Assembly (NCBI GenBank): GCA_028723545.1
Contig: JAQYER010000059.1
Location: forward strand, 1 to 33,276
Direction of reading: 5' to 3'
From: Caryophanales bacterium
GTDB taxonomy: Bacteria; Bacillota_I; Bacilli_A; RFN20; CAG-826
Length of the DNA: 33,276 nucleotides
Positions 24,615-33,276 of this stretch are shown piece by piece; positions within the stretch are counted from its first letter, which is position 1; each line of letters starts with the position of its first letter. The notes under the pieces were generated by a model. That model saw only the letters and a list, made by a program, of their open reading frames with translations. It had not been told where the DNA came from and did not search any database. Made by a program: the position numbers and the translations under genes.

Positions 24615-25634
24615 ATATGAACATTGAATCGCCAAAACTAAAGAAGCGATATTGTTTTTCAATCGCGTGTTTATATACTTCTAAAGTGAATTCTCTTCCC
24701 ATTAACGCACTGACAAGCATGATTAAAGTTGATTTTGGCAAATGGAAATTGGTAATCAAACAATCAATCGCTTTGAATTCATAACCTGGTTTAATAAATA
24801 TTGCTGTATCTTCTTTGCATTCAACAAATTTATGATGCTTTTGCATTACTGATTCCAAAGTTCTTGTCGAAGTTGTTCCAATTGCGATAATTCGACGATT
24901 TTCTTCTTTGGCTTTGTTTAAAATGTCCGCAGTTTCTTGACTCATTTCATAATGTTCAGTATGCATTTTATGATTATCAACATCTTTCTCTTTTACTGGT
25001 TTAAATGTTCCTAAACCAATATGAAGAGTAACATCGACTACTGTCACACCCATTTTCTTAATTTTGTCAAATAATTCATCAGTGAAATGGAATCCCGCTG
25101 TTGGAGCAGCTGCGCTTCCTAATATTTTTGCATACACTGTTTGATAACGGTCATTATCTTCGCATTGTTTTTTAATATATGGAGGTAATGGCATATTACC
25201 TATTTCATTTAATATTTCCATAAATATTCCATCATAAATAAATTCCATGATGCGAATACCTTCTTCTTTGACTTCTAAGCATTTAGCTTTTAAAAGTCCA
25301 TCTTTAAAATCAATCACAGAACCAACTTTAATCGGTTTAGCGTTTCCGCATAAACATTCCCAAACATCGCCTTGAATTTGATGAAGTAATAATACTTCCA
25401 CATGAGCGTTAGTTTGTTCTTTATGTCCAAATAATCTAGCCGGAATTACTTTGGTGTTATTTCTCACTAAAACATCACCAGGTTTTAAATAATCAACAAT
25501 ATCATGAAATATTTTATCTTCATAAGTTTTATTATCGTTATTAATTGCTAAAAGACGAGATTCATCTCTTTTTAATGAAGGGGTTTGGGCAATTAAATGC
25601 TGAGGTAAATCAAAATCAAATAAATCTATATCCA

Positions 25635-25635
<1 letters not shown>
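24595..25635 (-). CDS. queA: S-adenosylmethionine:tRNA ribosyltransferase-isomerase QueA
   Basis: Moves and rearranges the ribosyl group of SAM onto preQ1 in tRNA to form epoxyqueuosine. The 346 residues have family features: FDFDLPQHLIAQTP at the start, GDVLVRNNTKVIPARLFG, TAGFHFTDEL, VTLHIGLGTFKPV and TTSTRTLES. Its ATG overlaps the tgt stop (TAATG), and AAAGG lies just upstream. It stands between tgt and queH as the middle step of the pathway. Confidence 0.97.
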
Positions 25636-26765
<1,130 letters not shown>

Positions 26766-26768
26766 TTA

Positions 26769-26774
26769 ATTATA
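26769..26774 (-). promoter_or_regulatory. Putative -10 box immediately before tgt
   Basis: Minus-strand TATAAT lies 9 bases before the tgt ATG. The 17-base-upstream hexamer (ATAGAA) is a poor -35 and would fall at the end of the flavin-reductase-like gene. Initiation about 7 bases downstream would leave almost no leader. tgt might instead be reached by readthrough from the upstream pair. Confidence 0.45.
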
Positions 26775-26798
26775 CACATATATAAAATAAATTCTATT

Positions 26799-27245
26799 TT
26801 ATTCAGTTAAAACATCATCTAATGACAAGAATTTTTTCTTTTTATCAGATGCGTGTTTTAATATTTCAAAATACACTAAATGGTCATTTTCATCAGCAAT
26901 AGATGGTTCGATTTTCATAACTTTACAAACCATTTGGACTTTTGAATCAGGGATAAGAATAGCTGAATCAATAATTGATATATCCACATCGTGAAATTTA
27001 TTAAATGAAGTAGAATGATTATCACCAAAAATTAATGCGATATCATCTTGTTTTTTAGCTAATGAAGAAACGCCAACAATATCGCCAACTTCTAAATTGT
27101 TACCAGTTTCAGATTGCCCACCTAAAAGCATTAATAAAACATTGTGATCAATCATCATAGCCCATGCACAAGTCATGCCATATTTTTGATTATTTTTTTG
27201 ATACGCAACAACGTTGCAACCCATATTAACTGCGTGTAATCCCAT
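26799..27245 (-). CDS. Flavin reductase-like (FMN-binding split-barrel) protein
   Basis: Resembles the small flavin reductase/NADH:FMN oxidoreductase fold (DIM6/NTAB type), with the GCNVVAYQ...GMTCAWAMMI opening and the NLEVGDIVGVSSLAKKQDD segment typical of the barrel. The ORF track begins at 27263, but AAGGAG lies 7 bases before the ATG of MGLHAVNMG at 27245, giving 148 residues. It is the second gene after the kinase-like gene and lies just before tgt. It could supply electrons to a redox partner in the operon such as QueH, but this is only a context guess. Confidence 0.7.
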   Translation of the reverse strand: MGLHAVNMGCNVVAYQKNNQKYGMTCAWAMMIDHNVLLMLLGGQSETGNNLEVGDIVGVSSLAKKQDDIALIFGDNHSTSFNKFHDVDISIIDSAILIPDSKVQMVCKVMKIEPSIADENDHLVYFEILKHASDKKKKFLSLDDVLTE

Positions 27246-27256
27246 CTTAATTCTCC

Positions 27257-27829
27257 TTACCAATATTTAACTCCCAATAACACTACTTTTTTATTAGCTT
27301 CTGCTTTTGATAAAACGTGTTCTAGTTTTGGAAGATTATTATCAATTAAATAATTATTTAATGTTGATGAATTAATCCAATAAAATAATCCTTCTTCCTC
27401 TAAAGAATGTTTTGGATCTTTTTTATACATTTCATTTAATAAATAATATAGCTTTCCATCTTTATAACAATAATTATCTGGATGATAATCTAAATCAAAT
27501 TTGTATAACCTCGCAAAACGATACATATTAAATAATAATTCAATGGCTTTTTCTTCTAGTTCATTTTTAGATAAATCAATTAGACAATTTTCTTTATCGA
27601 TATATTGTCTAATAATAATTAATTCTTTTTTTGATTTAGAAACAATTTTAGGAATTGTTATTCCATGTTTATTTAATGATTTATTGACTTCAATATATCT
27701 TTTATAATCTTCTAAATCATCAAAATGAATATATTCATATTTTTTGTCTTTATGAATAACAATGCGATGTTCATTTTGAATTTCCCAAGTTAATGAATAT
27801 GTTTTAAATCCAATTTTTATTTGTTCCAT
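27257..27829 (-). CDS. Kinase-fold-like protein of unknown function
   Basis: The 190-residue protein looks like a small kinase or phosphotransferase fold, with no recognised family. A hinge-like IPKIVSKSKKELIIIRQYID (residues 59-78) is followed by LDYHPDNYCY (His116, Asp118, Asn119), like the catalytic HxDxxxxN/HPDN loop of lipopolysaccharide/fructosamine-type kinases. The place of the metal-binding Asp reads LLNE (Asn132), so activity may be lost. No P-loop or signal peptide is seen. It starts an apparent operon with the flavin-reductase-like gene, divergent from gtrA, with a 36-base intergenic space. No Shine-Dalgarno precedes its ATG. Confidence 0.6.
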   Translation of the reverse strand: MEQIKIGFKTYSLTWEIQNEHRIVIHKDKKYEYIHFDDLEDYKRYIEVNKSLNKHGITIPKIVSKSKKELIIIRQYIDKENCLIDLSKNELEEKAIELLFNMYRFARLYKFDLDYHPDNYCYKDGKLYYLLNEMYKKDPKHSLEEEGLFYWINSSTLNNYLIDNNLPKLEHVLSKAEANKKVVLLGVKYW

Positions 27830-27836
27830 ATTTCAA

Positions 27837-27857
27837 ATTTTATCACATTGTTATATA
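27837..27857. promoter_or_regulatory. Overlapping divergent promoters between the kinase-like gene and gtrA
   Basis: Plus-strand TGTTATATA (27849-27857) is an extended -10 ending 8 bases before the gtrA ATG. Minus-strand TAAAAT (27837-27842) ends 7 bases before the kinase-like ATG. Clear -35 boxes are missing. A 13-bp palindrome ATAGTTAAACTAT (27855-27867) overlaps the gtrA start. Both starts would be close to leaderless. Confidence 0.4.
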
Positions 27858-27865
27858 GTTAAACT

Positions 27866-28390
27866 ATGGTAAAAAAAGATAATTCAAAAAGTATACCTTT
27901 AGAAATATTAAGATTTGTTGTCGTAGGATTAGGTTCGACACTAATTGATTATGGAGTTCATTCAATAATGGGCTTTATTTTAAAAAGCTCATCTATTTCA
28001 TCTTCATTAAACAATGCGATATGTGTGGCGTCTGGATTTTTAATTTCAGTTATTTTCAATTATATTTTAAGTTCAATTTGGGTTTATAAAAACGTTGATA
28101 AAGACGTAAATAAAAAATCCCCAAAATCAATGATGTTATTTTTGTTTTTATCCACAATAGGATTATTTATTGGCATTGGTTTATGGGAATTAGGAGCGTA
28201 TAAAGCTTTAATTGATTTAAATATTAATAATTTAAATAGTTGGACAGAAGGATTGTTTACTAATAATTTTGATTTTTCAAAATTTTTCTGGTTTACATTT
28301 TATTTCTGCTTTAAAACATTAATTACTCTCGTTTGGAATTATCTATCTCGAAAATTATTTATATTCAAAGCCCCAAAAGAACAAAAATAA
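27866..28390 (+). CDS. GtrA-family membrane protein
   Basis: GtrA-like proteins have four helices and are thought to move lipid-linked sugars in cell-envelope or O-antigen glycosylation. The 174 residues show the family pattern EILRFVVVGLGSTLIDYGVHSIMGF, an internal helix with ASGFLISVIFNYILSSIWVY and the C-terminal FYFCFKTLITLVWNYLSRKLFIF. It is the only complete gene on the plus strand. No Shine-Dalgarno is present; an extended -10 lies 8 bases before the ATG. Its stop is one base from that of the converging pyrophosphohydrolase gene. Confidence 0.9.
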   Translation: MVKKDNSKSIPLEILRFVVVGLGSTLIDYGVHSIMGFILKSSSISSSLNNAICVASGFLISVIFNYILSSIWVYKNVDKDVNKKSPKSMMLFLFLSTIGLFIGIGLWELGAYKALIDLNINNLNSWTEGLFTNNFDFSKFFWFTFYFCFKTLITLVWNYLSRKLFIFKAPKEQK

Positions 28391-28391
28391 A

Positions 28392-28736
28392 TTATTTCTT
28401 GCGTGATTTTTCTTTATATTCATCATATTTTTTTGATGAACCTTTTACTAATGAAGCTGGATATTTATTTTCGTTTATTATTAATTTTTCATTTATTATT
28501 TCATCTAAATCAAGATGATATGCGTCCGATAATAAAATGGAATACATTAAAACATCTGCGAGTTCTTCTTTAACTTTATCAATGGATTTTTCTTCTTTTG
28601 TATATTGAAATACTTCTAATAATTCTCCCGCTTCAATTAAAATCGATTTAGCGAGGTTTTCACCACTATGAAATTGTTTCCAGTCTCTTTCGTCTCTAAA
28701 TTTAATTAATCGGTTAATTGTTTCGTCTTTAATCAT
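28392..28736 (-). CDS. MazG-like nucleotide pyrophosphohydrolase
   Basis: Probable house-cleaning enzyme that hydrolyses NTPs or dCTP-like substrates to the monophosphate. The 114 residues have the MazG/RS21-C6-type pattern: WKQFHSGENLAKSILIEAGELLEVFQ (EAGELLE, metal-binding Glu) and VKEELADVLMYSILLSDAYHLDLDEII (EELADVLMY, ExxD metal site). The ORF track begins at an upstream codon. The ATG of MIKDETINRL at 28736 follows GAGG by 9 bases and starts at the family's first helix. Its promoter overlaps the eno terminator. Confidence 0.85.
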   Translation of the reverse strand: MIKDETINRLIKFRDERDWKQFHSGENLAKSILIEAGELLEVFQYTKEEKSIDKVKEELADVLMYSILLSDAYHLDLDEIINEKLIINENKYPASLVKGSSKKYDEYKEKSRKK

Positions 28737-28759
28737 GTTTATTATCCTCAACTAATAAT

Positions 28760-28788
28760 ATTATATAAAAAATTAAAAAGGAGTTTAA
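28760..28788 (-). promoter_or_regulatory. Promoter of the MazG-like gene, inside the eno terminator
   Basis: TATAAT (28760-28765) lies 23 bases before the ATG, with TTAAAC (28783-28788) 17 bases upstream, the same weak -35 as in the cysS promoter. The -35 falls within the arm of the eno terminator hairpin, so the two overlap. Confidence 0.5.
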
Positions 28789-28805
28789 ATAAATAAACCC
28801 CTTTT
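28775..28805 (-). terminator. Terminator after eno
   Basis: AAAAGGGGTTTA and TAAACTCCTTTT form a 12-bp stem (one G-U pair) with a 6-nt loop, then TTTTAATTTTTT on the minus strand. It lies about 20 bases past the enolase stop codon. Confidence 0.85.
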
Positions 28806-28824
28806 AACAATTTTAGATAATTAA

Positions 28825-30198
<1,374 letters not shown>

Positions 30199-30236
30199 TT
30201 ATTAGTGAACAATAAAGTAAAATGTTAATAAATATT

Positions 30237-30254
30237 AATCGATTTTTATCGATT
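30237..30254 (-). terminator. Weak hairpin at the esterase stop codon
   Basis: AATCGAT and ATCGATT pair across four A residues on the minus strand; the esterase stop codon is in the loop. Downstream sequence is AT-rich without a clean T run, so termination efficiency is doubtful. Confidence 0.35.
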
Positions 30255-31142
30255 TCGAATGAAAAATTCGGCGATTGTCTCGTTTGTTTTAATACTTTCT
30301 TCAAATAATGGATGCATAATATTAAAACAGTGATCTAATTTATTAGATACATCTTTGACATCTAATAATTGATAAGGATATTTATATTGATTATATAAAT
30401 CCACTAATTCGATTGATTGGTAATAATAATGGTCATTTTTAGTTGTAACAATTAACGTTGGAGGTAATTGTGAATAACGGATAATATCTTGGATTGAAGT
30501 TAATTTATAATCATCTCCATTTTCACCATTGTTATATACAGCGTTTCTAAACCATTTAATGCGGGAATTTTTATCCATGGCTTTTTTGACATTTGCGACA
30601 GGGCAAATAAGCGCTAAAGCGTTGAATTTGATTGGATTTTCAAGAAGGAAATTATATTTCGCTCTTAAATATTTATTGTTGTTAACAATCGAATAAGTAA
30701 TGACTTGCCATCCACCAGCGGAATCACCTAATCCATATATTTGCTTAATGTCACCATGATATTCTTTTCCGTGTCGATATACCCAAATCAAAGCTTGGTT
30801 AACACTTTGAACCATATCAATTAAGTCAACTTCAGGTGCTAAATCGTAATTGATATTAATAACGCAGAAGTTTTGTAACGCTAAACGCATTCCAAATTCT
30901 TTATTATAAAATTTATCTCCAGCAACAAATGCCCCACCATGAATTGAAATAACAATTGGGAGTAATCCTTCAACATGTTCTGGATAATAAACATCTAATG
31001 AATGGTTAATGGTGTTATCATGTAAATAATGAATATCGCTAAAAACAGACACTCCCTCAGGAAGAGATTGTCCTTTCATTTGTTTAATAACTGAATGTGC
31101 TTGGATTTTTCGAATTAAATTGATAAAAGATGAACTACTCAT
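30246..31142 (-). CDS. Alpha/beta-hydrolase-fold esterase or lipase (HSL/BD-FAE-like)
   Basis: Predicted carboxyl-ester hydrolase. The 298 residues show the oxyanion motif SIHGGAF (HGG at 68-70), the nucleophile GDSAGG (Ser141), the acidic residue in TTKNDHYY (Asp237) and the catalytic His in LDHCFN (His271), the order for this family. No signal peptide is clear; the first 20 residues are only mildly hydrophobic. It starts 2 bases after the lipoprotein stop without a Shine-Dalgarno, so translation is coupled. As the last gene of a surface-protein cluster it may act on membrane lipids or acylated carbohydrates. Confidence 0.88.
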   Translation of the reverse strand: MSSSSFINLIRKIQAHSVIKQMKGQSLPEGVSVFSDIHYLHDNTINHSLDVYYPEHVEGLLPIVISIHGGAFVAGDKFYNKEFGMRLALQNFCVININYDLAPEVDLIDMVQSVNQALIWVYRHGKEYHGDIKQIYGLGDSAGGWQVITYSIVNNNKYLRAKYNFLLENPIKFNALALICPVANVKKAMDKNSRIKWFRNAVYNNGENGDDYKLTSIQDIIRYSQLPPTLIVTTKNDHYYYQSIELVDLYNQYKYPYQLLDVKDVSNKLDHCFNIMHPLFEESIKTNETIAEFFIRNR

Positions 31143-31144
31143 AA

Positions 31145-31840
31145 TTAATAATAAAAGACAATTGATTTAATAAAGACACGATGCGCGACATCGTCATTTG
31201 AAATAGTGACCGTATTTGTAGATTCTACTTCACTAACAAATTCATGGATTGGGTTTTCTCCTTCAGTGGATATTGATAAGTCAAAATAATTACTATTGTC
31301 ATTAACATATATTTTAGCGGATTCATCTTTAGAATATGAAGAAGTATATTCAACATATTTTGAATAAGCTTGAACAACAAATTTAACTTTTTGGAAATTT
31401 GTTTTTGTATTAATTGTTAATGATCCAGATAATTTTTTAGATCCTAATGTTAATTCAAGACATGATTGATTATTTTCCATAACATGTTCTTGAACAAATA
31501 ATCCTGAAAATGAAACGGAAGAAATGAATTGTCCATTTGGATCTAATGCTTTCGTTAATTTTTCATCACTACCATCGGTGACATCAAAATTATATCCGGC
31601 CGAAAAAGAAGATGCAAAATCATCAGGTGTTTGATATTCATTTAAGGCTGAAACACTACTAGAAGTGCTTGAACTAACACTGTCTTCACTAGAAGTTGAA
31701 TTAGAAATAGTATTTGAATTATCTAATGTTGTAGAAGATGATGTGTTATCAACTGATGAATGATTATTGGTTGATGAAGAATCACAACTAGCGACGAGAA
31801 ATAAAGAACCCAATAAGAGGATTAATGATTTTTTTATCAT
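31145..31840 (-). CDS. Secreted lipoprotein with Ser/Thr/Asn-rich linker
   Basis: A 231-residue lipoprotein: a lysine-containing, hydrophobic signal (MIKKSLILLLGSLFLVASC) with lipobox LVASC and modified Cys19, then a low-complexity Ser/Thr/Asn linker to about residue 65, then a beta-rich domain to the end (IKSIVFYY). Function is unknown. Such linkers keep a folded domain away from the membrane in uncultured Bacilli lipoproteins. AGGAG lies 10 bases before the ATG. It sits between a membrane protein and an esterase, likely co-transcribed. Confidence 0.85.
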   Translation of the reverse strand: MIKKSLILLLGSLFLVASCDSSSTNNHSSVDNTSSSTTLDNSNTISNSTSSEDSVSSSTSSSVSALNEYQTPDDFASSFSAGYNFDVTDGSDEKLTKALDPNGQFISSVSFSGLFVQEHVMENNQSCLELTLGSKKLSGSLTINTKTNFQKVKFVVQAYSKYVEYTSSYSKDESAKIYVNDNSNYFDLSISTEGENPIHEFVSEVESTNTVTISNDDVAHRVFIKSIVFYY

Positions 31841-31855
31841 TTAAGCCAATCTCCT

Positions 31856-32764
31856 TTACTTTTTTTCTGACTTAATAAAAACAATTGAATAATAGACTAT
31901 TAAGAAGATACAAACAACAAAAATAAATAAAATTCCTAGTGGAAGACCGAAATAAGGGTATCCAAATAAGAATAATGGTTGGGTACTTTCAGGATAATAT
32001 GATGGATTAATCGCGAATCCAACAAGCGCCCAAACATAAAAAGCAATAACTAAAAATGAGAAAGAGCTAACAAAAATAATCCAAATTGTTCTTCTTATTT
32101 TTGGAGAAATTAAAAAATATAATCCACCTAAAATTAATCCAATTGTTGGTAGTAACATAATAAATAAATTTGCTAAAACCCATGGAATATTTGGATCGTT
32201 TGGATTAGATAAAACATTACCACTTGAACAAATAACATTGCCAAGATGATATGACGCAAACGCTAATAAGAAAGTAAATAAAGCATTTGTTTTTCCTTTA
32301 ATGTATTGTTGGTTTGTTTTTTCTTTCAAATAATCTTTACGAAGCATTATTAAAATAAAGAAAACCAACGAAATAACAAAAACAATTAAAGATATTATTA
32401 AAATATCTAATGGATAATATTTAGTTAATGTTCCTATTATTTTTTTGGCATTAATATATTTGATTAATGAACAAACAAATGCAAATAACGAAATAGAATT
32501 AGTTGCAATTGTAGTCCCAAATAACAATTTCCATTTTTCTTTTTTTCCAATAGCCATATCAAATCTTCTAGACATAACAGTAATTAATAATGGAACAAAA
32601 TATAATAAAGAAACCGGCAAAATTGTTAATATTAACCTTCCTGCATGGGGAATAATTGGTGATAGCAAAACAAAGCCTTTATAAGTAAAAATACTTGATA
32701 TAGCAAATAAAACCCAAAATAACACGAGCTTCGAAATAGTTAATGTGTATCTTTTGTTTGCCAT
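31856..32764 (-). CDS. Multi-pass membrane protein of unknown function (about 8 TM)
   Basis: The 302-residue protein has eight apparent hydrophobic segments (roughly 10-32, 44-64, 80-101, 119-141, 160-180, 193-217, 226-250 and 270-295), short loops, and a charged C-terminal tail (SEKK). No family motif was recognised. A basic loop around residues 65-80 and another around 140-155 suggest cytoplasmic placement. GAGG lies 10 bases before the ATG. Its start overlaps the end of the phosphoesterase gene by 25 bases, and it is followed by the lipoprotein gene. Confidence 0.75.
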   Translation of the reverse strand: MANKRYTLTISKLVLFWVLFAISSIFTYKGFVLLSPIIPHAGRLILTILPVSLLYFVPLLITVMSRRFDMAIGKKEKWKLLFGTTIATNSISLFAFVCSLIKYINAKKIIGTLTKYYPLDILIISLIVFVISLVFFILIMLRKDYLKEKTNQQYIKGKTNALFTFLLAFASYHLGNVICSSGNVLSNPNDPNIPWVLANLFIMLLPTIGLILGGLYFLISPKIRRTIWIIFVSSFSFLVIAFYVWALVGFAINPSYYPESTQPLFLFGYPYFGLPLGILFIFVVCIFLIVYYSIVFIKSEKK

Positions 32765-33276
32765 AAATATTTCGCCTCGCCTTCATAAGACATGTGAATC
32801 ATTTTTAAATCAAAATATTCTTTATATGAAGTATTTCCGTCTTTTGTTGTTCTTGTATAGGGGGTATCTTTTAATTCATAAAATGTTGCGCCTAACGTCT
32901 CTTCATCATGATAAATACCATCAGTAGATTTTAATCCATAAATAAAGCGAACTGGGAAATCACCATCACCACTATAATGAATATCACAATTATTTATATG
33001 GTCGTGAGCAGCCCCTATTCCCACTGTTGATTTTAATTTTTGAATTGTTTCAAATAAATTATCATCTTGTCGACTATTAGCGATTTTTTCTTGCTTATCT
33101 AAATAATTTAAATCTAATTCATCTTGATGGTCGATATATCTATATACTTCATCGTATTCAGCGTATTGGCCAATCGCATATTCGAAATCAATATTAGGAA
33201 TATGGAAAAACATTAATGATTTAATCATGTTTTCTTTGATTGGATCATTTTTTGATAAGCCATTTGAATAACGAAC
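32740..33276 (-). CDS. Calcineurin-like metallophosphoesterase, C-terminal part (truncated by window edge)
   Basis: The frame is open to the window end (16 further codons past the ORF-track ATG, with no stop), so this is the tail of a longer gene, not a gene starting at 33228. The visible part carries the C-terminal metal-site motifs of the metallophosphatase family: FFHIP (the SHxP-like His) and AHDHINN, corresponding to GHDHxN. Later comes GDGDFPVRFIYG and a final strand. The N-terminal DxH and GDxxD motifs would lie outside. Substrate could be a phosphodiester or phosphomonoester. It overlaps the membrane-protein gene by 25 bases. Confidence 0.7.
   Translation of the reverse strand, partial: VRYSNGLSKNDPIKENMIKSLMFFHIPNIDFEYAIGQYAEYDEVYRYIDHQDELDLNYLDKQEKIANSRQDDNLFETIQKLKSTVGIGAAHDHINNCDIHYSGDGDFPVRFIYGLKSTDGIYHDEETLGATFYELKDTPYTRTTKDGNTSYKEYFDLKMIHMSYEGEAKYLWQTKDTH

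Noticed and set aside
24612-24662. queH start at 24662 (TTG)
   Set aside because: It uses a rare start, lies deep inside queA, and adds 16 residues not seen in QueH; the ATG at 24614 matches the family start.
28737-28751. Upstream start of the MazG-like gene at 28751
   Set aside because: The GAGG ribosome site lies between this codon and the ATG at 28736, so the ATG is the better start.
32740-33228. A complete small gene starting at 33228
   Set aside because: The frame continues open to the window edge and the visible motifs are those of the C-terminal half of a metallophosphoesterase, so it is a truncated larger gene.

Overview
The window is AT-rich and densely packed, and almost every gene lies on the minus strand. 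It looks like a chromosomal housekeeping segment of a low-GC Gram-positive bacterium (Bacillota/Bacilli). Supporting signs are strong AGGAGG-type ribosome sites, zinc-ribbon (C+) versions of S14, L33 and adenylate kinase, Bacillus-like gene order around cysS-rlmB-sigH-rpmG-secE-nusG, and a Ser/Thr/Asn-rich lipoprotein of the kind seen in uncultured gut Bacilli (Erysipelotrichia/RF39/RFN20-like lineages; this placement is an inference). UGA serves as a stop (rlmB, queH), so the Mycoplasma code 4 does not apply.

Layout, read in the direction of transcription (high to low coordinates). (1) 33276-30246: a cell-surface cluster of a truncated metallophosphoesterase, an 8-TM membrane protein, a lipoprotein and an alpha/beta-hydrolase esterase. 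(2) 30179-28775: enolase with its own promoter and terminator. (3) 28736-28392: a MazG-like pyrophosphohydrolase, convergent with the only complete plus-strand gene, a GtrA-family membrane protein (27866-28390). (4) 27829-22675: a run of a degenerate kinase-like protein, a flavin-reductase-like protein, tgt, queA, queH and a protein made of two tandem PlsC acyltransferase domains. It carries the late and salvage steps of queuosine tRNA modification. (5) 22598-7427: the complete S10-spc-alpha ribosomal superoperon in canonical order (rpsJ to rplQ, including secY, adk, map, infA, rpmJ, rpoA) but without rpmD (L30). It is preceded by a promoter and a structured leader of about 125 nt. (6) 7473-7076: a gene-poor junction with a rplQ terminator, the 3' remnant of a decayed gene, a second hairpin terminator and the cysS promoter. 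(7) 7075-2431: cysS, mgtC/sapB-like, rlmB, a sigma-H-like gene, then a new promoter with rpmG-secE-nusG. (8) 2362-209: a P1B-type heavy-metal ATPase with unusual catalytic motifs. A fragment of a convergent plus-strand gene lies at the left edge.

Most genes support translation: ribosomal proteins, RNA polymerase alpha, IF-1, Met aminopeptidase, SecY/SecE export, CysRS, 23S rRNA methylation, tRNA Q modification and NusG. The points most worth a second look are the S10 leader RNA, the double-PlsC protein coupled to queH, the ATPase with a broken GDGxND motif, a decayed duplication of rpoA 3' pieces in the rpoA-rplQ gap, a 30-bp tandem repeat ahead of the rpmG promoter, inverted repeats inside the cysS and eno promoters, apparent leaderless starts, and long charged extensions on L22 and S5. 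I did not find a CRISPR array, tRNA, rRNA, transposase gene or recognisable defence system.
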